This document shows positions 8,988 through 18,025 of a stretch of 64,000 nt of DNA, in pieces (the first letter of the stretch is position 1; every line of letters begins with the position of its first letter). The DNA is from Amycolatopsis nivea (GTDB lineage: Bacteria > Actinomycetota > Actinomycetes > Mycobacteriales > Pseudonocardiaceae). The DNA is taken from positions 1 through 64,000 of the forward strand of contig NZ_SDLT01000005.1 of NCBI RefSeq assembly GCF_004522235.1, read 5' to 3'. The notes under the pieces are model-generated. The model was not told the DNA's origin. It saw nothing but the letters and a program-made list of their open reading frames with translations, and did no database searches. Position numbers and translations under genes: made by a program.

Positions 8988-9761
8988 TCAGTGCCAGAAG
9001 AGGAACGCTCTCTGCCCGATGTAGGCCGCGGCCGCGTTCCCGCCGAGCGGTTCGTAGATGTGCCCGGCGATCGTCCAGAGCAGATCCGACACCGGCCGGA
9101 AAAGGAAGAACAGCGCGAAGAGCACCAGCGGCGCCCACGGCCGCACCCGCGCGCCGAACGCCCGCGCCTGCGGCGAGAGGTACGGCTCCAGCGCACCCCA
9201 GCCGTCCAGCCCCGGCACCGGCAGGATGTTGATCAGGAAGGTCATCATCTGCAGTAGCGCGAGGTACGACATCGCGTAGAAGAGGCCGGTCGCCATCGGG
9301 ATCAGCATCGTCGCCAGGCACAGCGCGGCGCCGACGGCGAGGTTGCTGAGCGGACCGGCCAGCGAGGTCCACGACGCCGTCGCGCGATTGCGCAGCGCGC
9401 CGCGGTTGATCCACACCGCGCCGCCCGGCAGCGGGATGCCGCCGATCAGCAAGAAGATGAGCGGCAGCACGAAGGACAGGACGGGGTCGGCATAGCGTCG
9501 GACGTCCAGCGAGAGGTACCCCTTGTGAGCGATCTCGTGATCACCGCCGCGGAAGGCGACGAAGGCGTGCCCGAACTCGTGGAGCGTCAGCGACGCCATC
9601 CAGCCGCCCAAGACGAGCAGCACGACGCCCGCGATGAACATCGGGTCGCGGGAACCGAGAAGAGTCGTGGAATCACCGTATGCAGCCAGGAAACCACCGG
9701 CGACGGCGACGGCGAGGATGCCGAGGAAGATCGGGCTCGGACGCACTGCTGATCTCTGCAC
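8988..9761 (-). CDS. Site-2-type intramembrane zinc metalloprotease (M50 family)
   Basis: The 257-aa product has five to six membrane segments. The zinc motif HEFGH is at residues 61-65 and the second-ligand motif NILPVPGLDGWGALEP lies in a later helix. There is no PDZ or CBS domain, so it is a minimal membrane protease and not a Rip1/RseP-type enzyme. GTG at 9761 is preferred because GGAAG lies 9 nt upstream and the family starts close to the VRPSPIFL segment; a longer form from 9824 is possible. It converges with the gene before it, 4 bp apart. The substrate is unknown. Confidence 0.85.
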   Translation of the reverse strand: MQRSAVRPSPIFLGILAVAVAGGFLAAYGDSTTLLGSRDPMFIAGVVLLVLGGWMASLTLHEFGHAFVAFRGGDHEIAHKGYLSLDVRRYADPVLSFVLPLIFLLIGGIPLPGGAVWINRGALRNRATASWTSLAGPLSNLAVGAALCLATMLIPMATGLFYAMSYLALLQMMTFLINILPVPGLDGWGALEPYLSPQARAFGARVRPWAPLVLFALFFLFRPVSDLLWTIAGHIYEPLGGNAAAAYIGQRAFLFWH

Positions 9762-9969
9762 CCCACCAGTCTTCCGTATGCCCGGTGTGAAGTCTTCGGC
9801 GTGTCCCCTTGCGCACCCGGGCACAGAGATCCCCCGAACTCGCTACTCGGCTTGACCTGGCCGCACTACACAGGTGTAATCACAGTGATGTCATTCGCTG
9901 TCGGAGGGGGCAGCGGGTGTCGTTTCACCACCGCCAGCCTGGGGAGTGCGTAGGAGCGAGGAGGCGGAC

Positions 9970-10293
9970 GTGCGGTTGGAAGCGGACAACAGGGAATGGG
10001 GGCACGTCGTGGGTTGGGGAGAGAACCCGGAGCAGCAGCTCGGGGATCTGACCGACCTTTTCGACGTCCCCGAGGAGCAGGACTGGCAGGAGCGCGCCCT
10101 GTGCGCGCAGACCGACCCGGAGGCGTTCTTCCCCGAGAAGGGCGGCTCGACCCGCGAGGCCAAGCGGATTTGCCTTGGCTGCGAGGTCAAGGACGACTGT
10201 CTCGAGTATGCGCTGGCGCACGACGAGCGCTTCGGCATCTGGGGCGGACTGTCCGAACGGGAACGTCGCAAGCTGAAGAAACGGGCTGTCTAA
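9970..10293 (+). CDS. whiB2: WhiB-family iron-sulfur regulator, WhiB2/WhmD type
   Basis: This 107-aa regulator has the four cluster-ligand cysteines at 45, 68, 71 and 77 (ALCAQTD, CLGC and DDC). The GIWGG turn (FGIWGGLSERER) and a basic C-terminus KLKKRAV follow. The stretch AQTDPEAFFPEKGGSTREAKRI is typical of WhiB2/WhmD, which is required for septation and division in mycobacteria and corresponds to WhiB in Streptomyces. The GTG at 9970 follows GAGGAGG by 5 nt and is preferred to the GTG at 9946. The same gene neighbours the manB/manA cluster in mycobacteria. Confidence 0.93.
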   Translation: MRLEADNREWGHVVGWGENPEQQLGDLTDLFDVPEEQDWQERALCAQTDPEAFFPEKGGSTREAKRICLGCEVKDDCLEYALAHDERFGIWGGLSERERRKLKKRAV

Positions 10294-10306
10294 ACGGGTT
10301 TCGGTT

Positions 10307-10330
10307 CCCCCGGTCCACACGGGCCGGGGG
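10307..10330 (+). terminator. Hairpin after whiB2
   Basis: A stem of about 10 bp (CCCCCGG pairing with CCGGGGG plus three inner pairs) closes an ACAC loop 13 nt after the whiB2 stop. No U-run follows. Confidence 0.6.
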
Positions 10331-10708
10331 TGCGCCCCGCCGCGAGCGCGGCGGTGAGCGAGTGCTGCGGCCGGCGCGGCACGGCGGGATGGGAGTCCTC
10401 GCCGAGGTGGCGCCGGGCACATTCGCCGGATTCGTGCGGCCGCCGCCAGCGGCGGGCCTGAGGGCAGAAGTACCGTCACGGCGGCCGGAAAATCGGTGCT
10501 GTGCCGTGGTTCTCTTTGTGATCTTCGTCTTTCGCCGCTGAAACCCCGGTGTGCCGCGGATCTCGCGGCTGGATCGGGTGCCGGTTCCTCACGTGAGCGC
10601 GCCGGTTCGGCGTTCGCGGACTTTTTCTCGTGCTCGGTTCGTCCACGCGGTGGGATCCGCCGGACGCGCGGCGTGGGCCGGTGCCCGCGGGTCCGCGCAG
10701 GCCGTAGG
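10331..10708. other. Leader region of the large glycosyltransferase gene
   Basis: An open frame continues upstream of the glycosyltransferase in phase, but its translation is Arg/Ser/Cys-rich and unlike the protein. I treat these 378 bp as untranslated. They presumably hold the promoter; no clear motif was seen. Confidence 0.4.
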
Positions 10709-13700
10709 GTGACCGCACCCATCGTCCCGTCCGAGCAGGAGCCGTTCTTGCCTCGCATCGTCGTTCCGCCCGCTGTGCGGACGTTGCCCGTTCTGGCCAT
10801 TGTGGTCTGTCACGACGGCGAAGAATGGCTGCCGCTGGCGCTTTCCGCGTTGCGGCGCAGCACAGTCCGTCCGCGGCACGTGCTCGCCGTGGACACCGGA
10901 TCCACCGACCGTACCCCGAAACTGCTCGCCGACGCAGCGCAACCGGGCGCGGCCGCCGAGGAGCCGGTGCTGTCCGGAGTCGTCACTCTGACGAGTGAAA
11001 CCGGGTTCGCGGAGGCGGTCGCCGCGGGCGTCGCGCACGCGGTGGAACGGTGGGGCGACCCGGGAACGTGGCTGTGGGTGCTGCACGACGACTGCGCCCC
11101 CGAACCCGACTGCCTCGACCAGCTCGTGCGCGCCGCGGAGGAAAACCCGTCCGCGAAAGTGCTCGGGCCGCTCGGCACCGACTGGACCGATCCGCGGCTG
11201 ATCGTCGAGGCGGGGCTGTCCACCGACGCCTCCGGGCACCGCCAGCAGATGGCCGCGCCGGACGGCGAACCCAGCGAGGTCCTCGCCGTCCCGAGCGCCG
11301 GATCGTTGGTGCAGCGGGAACTCTGGGACGCGCTCGGCGGCTACGACGAGGACTTCCCGTTGCTGCGCGAGGATCTCGACTTCGGCTGGCGCGCCAACGC
11401 GGCGGGCTCGCTAGTGCTGTCGGTGCCCTCCGCGCGCGTCCGGCACGCTCGCGCCGTGTCCACCGGGCAGCGCACCCCGGACGCCGCCGGTCGTCCGCTG
11501 GCCGCGCTGAACCGTTCGCACGGCGTACGCGTCTTTCTCGTGAACTGCTCGACCCCGTCGTTCTGGTTCGGGCTCGTCCGGCTGCCGGTCCTGTTGGTGC
11601 TGCGCGCGTTCGTGTTCTTCGTGCTGCGGCGCACCACCGAAGCGGGCGCGGAACTGGCCGCGCTCGGATACCTGTGCGGGGGCAAGGGAAATCTCCGTGC
11701 GGCCCGGGCGCGGCGGCGCGAGCAGCCGCGGCCCGGCACTGTCCGCGGGCTCTTCACGAGCCGGATCGCGAGGCTGCGCAACGCGATCAGCGCCGGCGTG
11801 GTTGGACTCGTCCGGCGCGGGGTGCAGAGCGATGTAGCACTCGGGACGGTGCCGGAAAGCGTCGAGCAGGAGTCGGCGTGGATTCCGCCGGAGGCGCTCG
11901 CCGCGTCCGGCGCGCGTCCGGTCGGTCCGGACGCCTTGCCCGCCGGTGCGCTGCGCGGGCTGAGCACGCGCGGCCGGGGACTGCGCCGGCCGGGCACGGT
12001 CGTCGCGGTCACGCTGCCGGAAGCGCCGGTGTCCGAAGAGGACACTGAACCGGCCGAGGAGACCGCGGCCCAGCCGTCGCCTTCGCCCCGTCCGGAACCC
12101 GCCGCGCCCGAACCGGATCTGGTGTTCGTGGAGGTCAACCGGCGACGCGTGCTCGCCGCGACCGTCTTCGCTCCGCCGGTGGTGCTGGTCGTTCTGCTCA
12201 CCGCGCTGGCCTTGGTGCTGAACCGCGGCCGGCTCGGTCTCGACCTGTGGGGCGGCCAACTGCTGCCGGTCGGCGGGCTCGGCGAGATCTGGTCGACGTA
12301 CCTGTCGCCGTGGCATTCGGTCGCCGGCGGCACCGGTGCGCCCGCTCCCGCGACGCTGCCGGTGCTCGGCACGATCGGCGCGATCTTCGCCCCGATCGGC
12401 GGTCCGGCCGCGCTCGTGGCGATCCTGCTCATCGGCGACATCCCGCTTGCCGCGCTGAGTGCGTACGTCGCCACTCGCAAGCTCGCCGTGCGCCGCTGGG
12501 TGCGCGCTGCCGTTGCCGCGACGTACGCGTTGCTGCCTGCCGCGACCGCGTCGGTCGCGCAGGGGCGGCTCGATGTGGTGGTGGTGCATCTCGTGCTGCC
12601 GCTTGTGGTCGCGGGCATCGTTCGGTTGCTGACTCGGCCGGGCACGCGGTGGCTGCACGTCTCGGCGCTGTCGGCGTTCGGGGTCGCGTTGCTGGGCGCG
12701 TTCTCGCCGCTCGCGCACGGGCTGGCGCTGGTGGGTCTGCTGGTCGGGTTCGTGGTGCTGCCCGCGCCGTCCGGGCTGGCTCGGCGGGTGGCGTCGGTCG
12801 GGATCGTGGTGCTGTTGCCGCTGGTTCTGCTGCTGCCGTGGCCGACTGTGCTGCTGCGGCATCCGGAACTGTTGCTGCAAGGTCTTGGCGGTCCGGCCGC
12901 GCCCGCGTCCGCTACGGATCTTGCCGGGCTTACGCCGGGTGGGCCGGGAGCGTGGCCGATCGGGGTGGTGGTGCTCGCGGCGACGTTGGTCGCGCTCGTG
13001 GTGCGGCCGCGGAAGCAGGTCGTTGGCTGGTTGGCGCTGGCGGTGCTGGGGCTGATCGGCGTCGTGCTGGTGCGGCAGGTGCAGCTGACGCCGATGCAGG
13101 GCGGGGCACCCGCGTCTGGGTACGCCGGGGTGCCGTTGCTGGTGGTCGGGGCCGGGTTGTTGTGGGCGGTGCTGGCTACTTGGCAGCGGGGCGGTGCGGC
13201 GGTGCCTGCGGTTTGGTTGCCGAAGGTGCTCGCGGTCGCTGGGGTTGTGGTGGTGGCTGCGCTGGGTGTGGGGGCGGTCGCGACTGGGTCCGAGGGGCCG
13301 TTGACGGCGACGGCGCGGCCGCAGCTTGCGCCTGAGGTGGCGGCGGATGTCGCGGCTACGGGGCGTTCGGTGCTGGATGTCAGCGCGGGGCAGGTGCGGC
13401 AGACCGGTGGTCGGCTGGCGCTCTTCGGGGACGATGAGCTCGCGCCGGTCAAGGGGACGCCGGAGCGGCTGGCCGACTGGCGGCGGGGGCTGGGGCAGGG
13501 GGATGTCGCGGCGTTGAAGCGGGTGTTCGCGGCTGCTGCGGCTTCTGGGGTGCAGTACGTGGTGTTGCCGGTGGGGACGGATGCCCGGGCGTTCGCCGCG
13601 GCGGCCAGTGATCTTGCTGCGGTGGCTGCGCCTATGTCGGACGGGCGGCCCACGTTGCGGTTGCTGCCTAAGTCCGGGGAGGTGGCGTTGATCTCGCCGG

Positions 13701-14050
13701 AGTTGGCCAAGCAGGCCGTGACCGGTGGGGGTGCGCCGGGGACTAATCCGGGGATTTCGCCGGTGGCTGCTCGGTTGCCGGACGTGCGGGTGCGGGCTTC
13801 TGAGGGGCCCACTGGGCGGTTGCTCGTGCTGGCGGCTGAGCAGGAGGCTGGGTGGCAGGCGAGTGTCGACGGGAAGGCGGTGCCGATCGTGCCTGCTTGG
13901 GGGCATCAGGTGGCCGTGTCGGTGCCTGCGAAGTCTTCGGAGGTGTCGGTGACGTTCCCTGGGACTGAGCGGGGGTTGTTGCTGCTGGTGCAACTGGCGG
14001 CGGTGTTGTTTACGGCGTTGACGGCTATTCCTTCTCGGGGGCGGGACTGA
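10709..14050 (+). CDS. Large membrane-anchored family 2 glycosyltransferase
   Basis: The 1113-aa protein has an N-terminal GT-A/GT2 domain from about residue 30 to 300: LAIVVCHDGEEW, then the nucleotide-binding VDTGSTDRT, HDD as the DxD-like motif, and GGYDEDFPLLREDLDFGWR. A first membrane helix pair follows, then a Pro/Glu-rich linker (about 440-475). A second half with roughly ten hydrophobic helices follows, with an extracytoplasmic segment (LAAEQEAGWQASVDGKAVPIV) and a last helix. GTG at 10709 follows GTAGGG. It lies beside whiB2 and the mannose genes, so a cell-envelope glycan role is likely; donor and acceptor are unknown. Codon use changes strikingly toward G/T third positions in the last kilobase. 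Confidence 0.85.
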   Translation: MTAPIVPSEQEPFLPRIVVPPAVRTLPVLAIVVCHDGEEWLPLALSALRRSTVRPRHVLAVDTGSTDRTPKLLADAAQPGAAAEEPVLSGVVTLTSETGFAEAVAAGVAHAVERWGDPGTWLWVLHDDCAPEPDCLDQLVRAAEENPSAKVLGPLGTDWTDPRLIVEAGLSTDASGHRQQMAAPDGEPSEVLAVPSAGSLVQRELWDALGGYDEDFPLLREDLDFGWRANAAGSLVLSVPSARVRHARAVSTGQRTPDAAGRPLAALNRSHGVRVFLVNCSTPSFWFGLVRLPVLLVLRAFVFFVLRRTTEAGAELAALGYLCGGKGNLRAARARRREQPRPGTVRGLFTSRIARLRNAISAGVVGLVRRGVQSDVALGTVPESVEQESAWIPPEALAASGARPVGPDALPAGALRGLSTRGRGLRRPGTVVAVTLPEAPVSEEDTEPAEETAAQPSPSPRPEPAAPEPDLVFVEVNRRRVLAATVFAPPVVLVVLLTALALVLNRGRLGLDLWGGQLLPVGGLGEIWSTYLSPWHSVAGGTGAPAPATLPVLGTIGAIFAPIGGPAALVAILLIGDIPLAALSAYVATRKLAVRRWVRAAVAATYALLPAATASVAQGRLDVVVVHLVLPLVVAGIVRLLTRPGTRWLHVSALSAFGVALLGAFSPLAHGLALVGLLVGFVVLPAPSGLARRVASVGIVVLLPLVLLLPWPTVLLRHPELLLQGLGGPAAPASATDLAGLTPGGPGAWPIGVVVLAATLVALVVRPRKQVVGWLALAVLGLIGVVLVRQVQLTPMQGGAPASGYAGVPLLVVGAGLLWAVLATWQRGGAAVPAVWLPKVLAVAGVVVVAALGVGAVATGSEGPLTATARPQLAPEVAADVAATGRSVLDVSAGQVRQTGGRLALFGDDELAPVKGTPERLADWRRGLGQGDVAALKRVFAAAAASGVQYVVLPVGTDARAFAAAASDLAAVAAPMSDGRPTLRLLPKSGEVALISPELAKQAVTGGGAPGTNPGISPVAARLPDVRVRASEGPTGRLLVLAAEQEAGWQASVDGKAVPIVPAWGHQVAVSVPAKSSEVSVTFPGTERGLLLLVQLAAVLFTALTAIPSRGRD

Positions 14051-14218
14051 GCGGCTCGTCGCCTGGCGGCGACATTGCGCTCGCTATGGGGGCCCGCCAC
14101 CCCGAAGTTTTATTGTGCTGACGGTTCGGGGGTGCTTGTCAAGGCGGGAAAGATGCCTTGACAAGCACCCCCGAACCGCAGGGAGGCTTCGGATCGGGGT
14201 TGGGGGCGGTGTGGGTGG
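14051..14218 (+). repeat. Hairpin element copy 1 (24-bp stem, GGGAAAGAT loop)
   Basis: A perfect 24-bp stem (14122-14145 with 14155-14178) closes the loop GGGAAAGAT. It is preceded by a smaller hairpin around CGCCTGGCG, a CACCCCGAAG box and ATTGTGCTGA. It is followed by GGCTTCGGATCGGGG and a G/T-rich tail. The same order of parts occurs at 22905-23070. Stem differences between the copies are all compensated. It lies directly after a plus-strand stop and before a minus-strand stop. Confidence 0.88.
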
Positions 14219-14239
14219 CCTCGGGGCGCGGTGGGTGGG

Positions 14240-14704
14240 TCAGTCGCCTTCGATGACGTCTGGTTCTACGCCTAGGTAGCCTGCGACCTGCTCTACCAGG
14301 ACGTCGTGGACCAGGTCTGCCAGTTCTGACGGGTCCTTGGCGCGTGCTTCCAGTGGGCGTCGGTACAGCACGATGCGGGCGCGGGTGGGCAGGCCTGCTC
14401 GGTCTACTCCGGCTGGGACCAGCCTCGACAGGGGCACTGCGCCGTCGTGCAGCACTCCGTCTGCGGGGGCTCGGCCGTCCATCCGGACTTCGGGGACGTC
14501 GTCTACCGCTACGTCCAGTTTCGTCAGCTCGTGTCGCCAGCGGGCCTCGATGGGTTCCAGGGCGTCCAGCACCAGCGCGTCGAAGCGTTCCGCGCGGCTC
14601 GCGGCCGCTGGCAGGGTCGCCGGATAGAGCGTTCCGCGCAGGCCCCGGCCGTGCCGGTCCCGTCGCAGCCGCTGCCGTTGTCGGTAGTCACGAGCCGTCG
14701 CCAC
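14240..14704 (-). CDS. Rv3259-like putative metallopeptidase-family protein
   Basis: The 154-aa protein has an Arg-rich N-terminus (RQRQRLRRDRHGRGLRG), then the segment RAERFDALVLDALEPIEARW. A C-terminal LADLVHDVLVEQVAGYLG occupies the place of the zincin-like HExxH helix of this family. Here the helix reads HDVLVEQ, so a classical HExxH is not present and catalysis is doubtful. Rv3259 sits at the same place between whiB2 and the DUF3499 gene in mycobacteria. The 3' end uses many A-ending codons (GTA, CTA, GCA, CCA), unlike the window average, in line with the strand skew around the adjacent hairpin element. Confidence 0.75.
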   Translation of the reverse strand: MATARDYRQRQRLRRDRHGRGLRGTLYPATLPAAASRAERFDALVLDALEPIEARWRHELTKLDVAVDDVPEVRMDGRAPADGVLHDGAVPLSRLVPAGVDRAGLPTRARIVLYRRPLEARAKDPSELADLVHDVLVEQVAGYLGVEPDVIEGD

Positions 14705-14783
14705 CGGCCAAGTCTATGCGGTCGCCAGGGGAACGCGCGTGTCGCCGGTACTCGCTTGCGGCGACGCGCTATCGTTTCGGATC

Positions 14784-15137
14784 GTGCGGAGCGTACGGAA
14801 ATGTTCGCGAACGGGTTGCCTCGAACCCGCTGTCGCCACGCTCACGTATGCCTACCAGGACTCGACCGCGGTCGTCGGACCGCTGGCCACCGCTTCCGAA
14901 CCGCACTCCTACGACCTCTGCGAGGCCCACGCGCTGCGGCTGACCGTCCCGAAGGGCTGGGAAGTCGTCCGCCACGAGGGGGCCTTCGCCGCTCCGGAGC
15001 AGTCCGCCGACGAGCTGACCGCGCTGGCCGAGGCGGTGCGCGAGGCCGGTCGCTCCGACGTCCCGCCCGCGCAGCCCGAGCCCGAAGGGCCCTCCGGCAG
15101 GCGCGGCCATCTGCGCGTCCTCCCGGGGCGCGCCTGA
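14784..15137 (+). CDS. DUF3499 family protein (Rv3258c-like)
   Basis: The 117-aa protein begins VRSVRKCSRTGCLEPAVATLTY at GTG 14784, the conserved start of DUF3499. The region to about residue 65 (YQDSTAVVGPLA, HSYDLCEAHALRLTVPKGWEVV) is the conserved domain. Cys7, Cys12 and the Cys in YDLCEAH may bind a metal. The rest is Pro/Glu-rich and probably disordered. It lies 75 bp upstream of manB, as in mycobacteria. Its molecular function is unknown. Confidence 0.85.
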   Translation: MRSVRKCSRTGCLEPAVATLTYAYQDSTAVVGPLATASEPHSYDLCEAHALRLTVPKGWEVVRHEGAFAAPEQSADELTALAEAVREAGRSDVPPAQPEPEGPSGRRGHLRVLPGRA

Positions 15138-15212
15138 GCCATCCTCCCGACCGGTAGGCTTTCGCCCGCGGCGCGAGTGGCGTCGCCACGGAACTAGCGG
15201 CGGGGAGAAGGC

Positions 15213-16568
15213 GTGCCAGACCTTTCGGGCATCGTGAAGGCCTACGACATTCGCGGCGTGGTCGGCGAACAGCTCGACGCCGCCCTCGTCCGGGACTTCG
15301 GGGCCGCGTTCGCGCTGCTCATCAAACCCGAGGCGCCGGCCGTGGTGATCGGCCACGACATGCGCGATTCGTCGCCGGAACTGTCCGCGGCGTTCGCCGA
15401 CGGGGTGACCTCCCAGGGCCTCGACGTGGTGACGATCGGCCTGGCCAGCACCGACCAGCTCTACTTCGCCTCCGGTTCGCTCAACCTGCCGGGCGCGATG
15501 TTCACCGCCAGCCACAACCCCGCGAAGTACAACGGCATCAAGATGTGCCGCGCCGGAGCCTCGCCGGTCGGGCAGGACACCGGCCTCGCGGAGATCCGCG
15601 ACACCGTCGAGCAGGGCGTTCCCGCCTTCGACGGCCAGCGCGGCACCGTCTCCGAGCGCGACGTCCTCAGCGACTACGCCGCCTACCTGCGCAACCTCGT
15701 CGACCTCTCCGGCTCGCGGCCGCTCAAGATCGTGGTCGACGCGGGCAACGGCATGGGCGGGCACACCGTCCCGACGGTCTTCGAGGGGCTGCCGATCGAG
15801 GTCGTGCCGATGTACTTCGAGCTCGACGGCACCTTCCCGAACCACGAGGCCAACCCGCTCGACCCGGCCAACATCGTCGACCTGCAGGCCAAGGTGCGCG
15901 AGGTCGGCGCGGACGCCGGGCTGGCGTTCGACGGCGACGCGGACCGCTGCTTCGTCGTGGACGAGCGCGGCGAGCCGGTGTCCCCGAGCGCGATCACCGC
16001 GCTGGTCGCGGTGCGCGAGCTGGCCAAGGAGCCGGGCGGAACGGTCATCCACAACCTGATCACGTCGAAGGGCGTGCCGGAGATCGTGTCCGAGCACGGC
16101 GGCAAGCCGGTGCGGACGCGGGTCGGGCACTCCTTCATCAAGGCCGAGATGGCGCGCACCGGTGCGATTTTCGGCGGCGAGCACTCCGCGCACTACTATT
16201 TCCGCGACTTCTGGCGCGCCGACACCGGCATGCTGGCCGCGCTGCACGTGCTGGCCGCGCTCGGCGAGCAGAACGGCCCGCTGTCCGCGCTCACCCAGGA
16301 CTTCTCGCGCTACGCGGCGTCCGGCGAGATCAACTCGACGGTCAGCGACCAGGTCGCGCGGATGCTCGCGGTGAAGGACGCGTACGCGGGCAAGTCCGGC
16401 GTCCAGATCGACGAGCTGGACGGCCTCACCGTGCAGCTGCCCGGCGGCGCGTGGTTCAACCTGCGCCCCTCCAACACCGAACCGCTGCTGCGGCTCAACG
16501 TGGAGGCCGCCGACCGGGCCGCGGTCGAGGCGCTCACCGCCGAGGTGCTGGCCATTGTCCGGGCCTGA
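15213..16568 (+). CDS. manB: Phosphomannomutase / phosphoglucomutase
   Basis: ManB converts mannose-6-phosphate to mannose-1-phosphate for GDP-mannose, the donor for PIM, lipomannan and protein O-mannosylation. The 451-aa product has the phosphoserine loop TASHNP with Ser100, the metal-binding DGDADR at 240-245, the sugar-binding GGEHSAHYYF and the phosphate-binding RPSNTEPLLRLNVEA at the C-terminus. All four alpha-phosphohexomutase domains are therefore intact. It starts with GTG. It lies between the DUF3499 and Trm112-like genes and is followed within 1.5 kb by manA. Confidence 0.93.
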   Translation: MPDLSGIVKAYDIRGVVGEQLDAALVRDFGAAFALLIKPEAPAVVIGHDMRDSSPELSAAFADGVTSQGLDVVTIGLASTDQLYFASGSLNLPGAMFTASHNPAKYNGIKMCRAGASPVGQDTGLAEIRDTVEQGVPAFDGQRGTVSERDVLSDYAAYLRNLVDLSGSRPLKIVVDAGNGMGGHTVPTVFEGLPIEVVPMYFELDGTFPNHEANPLDPANIVDLQAKVREVGADAGLAFDGDADRCFVVDERGEPVSPSAITALVAVRELAKEPGGTVIHNLITSKGVPEIVSEHGGKPVRTRVGHSFIKAEMARTGAIFGGEHSAHYYFRDFWRADTGMLAALHVLAALGEQNGPLSALTQDFSRYAASGEINSTVSDQVARMLAVKDAYAGKSGVQIDELDGLTVQLPGGAWFNLRPSNTEPLLRLNVEAADRAAVEALTAEVLAIVRA

Positions 16569-16636
16569 CCGGCTGGCGCCGGATTGTGTCCGGAAGGCGC
16601 CCTCAACACCCCAACGACGCGTGGTATGGAGGAACT

Positions 16637-16855
16637 ATGGCCATCACGCTTGACGCACAGCTGCTGGAGATCCTCGCGTGCCCGTCGCCGGATCACGCCC
16701 CGCTGCGTCCCGGTACGCCGGACGACGCCGAGGCCGACGCGCTGACCTGCACCGAATGCGGCCGGGTGTACCCGGTCCGCGACGGCATCCCGGTGCTGCT
16801 GCTCGACGAGGCGACGCTGCCCGGTTCGGCCGCTGACCACGGCGACAGTGCTTGA
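16637..16855 (+). CDS. Trm112-like zinc-binding small protein
   Basis: The 72-aa protein has the Trm112/UPF0434 layout. It starts MAITLDAQLLEILACPSPDH, has a second Cys pair in TCTECGRVYPVRDG, and then IPVLLLDEA. ATG follows GGAGG at a good distance. Its TGA overlaps the TTG/ATG region of the next gene, so the two are probably co-translated. Trm112-type proteins activate methyltransferases in other organisms; whether this bacterial version has a partner is unknown. Confidence 0.88.
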   Translation: MAITLDAQLLEILACPSPDHAPLRPGTPDDAEADALTCTECGRVYPVRDGIPVLLLDEATLPGSAADHGDSA

Positions 16856-16857
16856 CC

Positions 16858-17943
16858 ATGCTTGACGATTCCCTGCTCGACGACTCCGCGCGGCTGGCCG
16901 ATGCCGACCGCGCGGGGTTGCTGCGCGCCGCCGCGATGGCCGGTGCGCAGGTGCGGGCCACCGCCGAGGCGGCGGCCGAACTGGAGCTGAGCGAACGGCT
17001 GGACGTCGGGCGTCCGCGTTCGCTGGTGCTCATCGACCGGCCAGGGGTGAGCCGCACGCTCACCCGGCTGCTGGCCGCGTTGCTCACGCCGTCGTGCCCG
17101 GTGCCGGTCGTGGTGGCCGAATCGGTGCCGGCCTGGATCGGCGCGCTCGACGTGGTGTTCGCGCACACCGACGACGCGGGCGACCGCGAGCTGGCCGCTT
17201 CGCTGGAGCGCGCCGCCCGGTTCGGCGCGTCGGTGGTGCTGTCCGCGCCGGCGGAAGGGCCGGTCGCGGCATCGGTGGCGGGCAAGGGCGTGCTGCTCGC
17301 GCCGCGCGTGCCGGTGCCGCCGGAGCTGGCGTTCCCGCGCGGGCTGGCGGCCGGGCTGCTCACCGCGAACGCGCTCGGCCTGCTGGTCGCGGACGTGCAG
17401 GCGCTCGCCGACCAGCTCGACCTCGAAGCGGAGAAGGACTACCTGGCACGCGAATCGTTCGCCAATCCGGCGAAGGCGCTCGCGCTGCGGGTCGCGGACC
17501 GGGTGCCGCTGCTGTGGGGGCTCGACCCGGTCGCGGTGGCGGTCGGCGAGCACGCGGCGCACGCCTTCGCCGCGCACGCCGCGCTGGTGTGCGACGTGGA
17601 GGACTACCGGCAGGCGCTGGCCCGCCCGGCGTTGCGCCGGGTCGCGCAGTCCGGCGGGGCGGAGCGCGACATTTTCGCCGACCCGGACGACTCTCCCGGC
17701 GGAGTCGCGACCCGGGTGCTGCTGCTGTCGGTGCGGACCGGTCCGGCCACCGAGGCGGCCCGGTACCAGGCCGAGGAGTTCCTGCCGGGCGCGGACCTGA
17801 TCGCGCCCGCCGAGGAGATCGAGGCGGACGAGATCGTCCGCGCCGCGGTGCTGGCGCTGCGGTTCGAGCTGGCCGCGGTGTACCTGGGGCTGGCGGCGGG
17901 CAGCATCGGCGGGGCCGGGAGATACGAACCGGCCTCCGCCTGA
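16858..17943 (+). CDS. Rv3256c-like SIS-domain-related protein
   Basis: The 361-aa protein starts MLDDSLLDDSARLADADR. It is Ala-rich and contains a Rossmann-like core (SLVLIDRPGVSRTLTRLLAALL, then VVVAESVPAWIGALDVVFAHT). A later segment resembles phosphosugar-isomerase helical repeats (NPAKALALRVADRVPLLWG). In mycobacteria its homologue lies between manB and manA, as here, suggesting a role around mannose phosphates, but catalytic residues of PMI/SIS enzymes are not obvious. ATG 16858 is chosen; TTG 16852 is also in frame. Confidence 0.75.
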   Translation: MLDDSLLDDSARLADADRAGLLRAAAMAGAQVRATAEAAAELELSERLDVGRPRSLVLIDRPGVSRTLTRLLAALLTPSCPVPVVVAESVPAWIGALDVVFAHTDDAGDRELAASLERAARFGASVVLSAPAEGPVAASVAGKGVLLAPRVPVPPELAFPRGLAAGLLTANALGLLVADVQALADQLDLEAEKDYLARESFANPAKALALRVADRVPLLWGLDPVAVAVGEHAAHAFAAHAALVCDVEDYRQALARPALRRVAQSGGAERDIFADPDDSPGGVATRVLLLSVRTGPATEAARYQAEEFLPGADLIAPAEEIEADEIVRAAVLALRFELAAVYLGLAAGSIGGAGRYEPASA

Positions 17944-18025
17944 GGGAGCAGGGGGGAACGCGGGCAGGCGGTTCCGCCGCCGCGTGCGTCGGCCCAGTGC
18001 CGACGGGAAGGATTGGGAGTTGACA

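Noticed and set aside
10496..10708. N-terminal extension of the large glycosyltransferase by 71 codons.
   Set aside because: The translation is Cys/Arg/Ser-rich and unlike the domain that follows; GTG 10709 directly precedes the conserved part.
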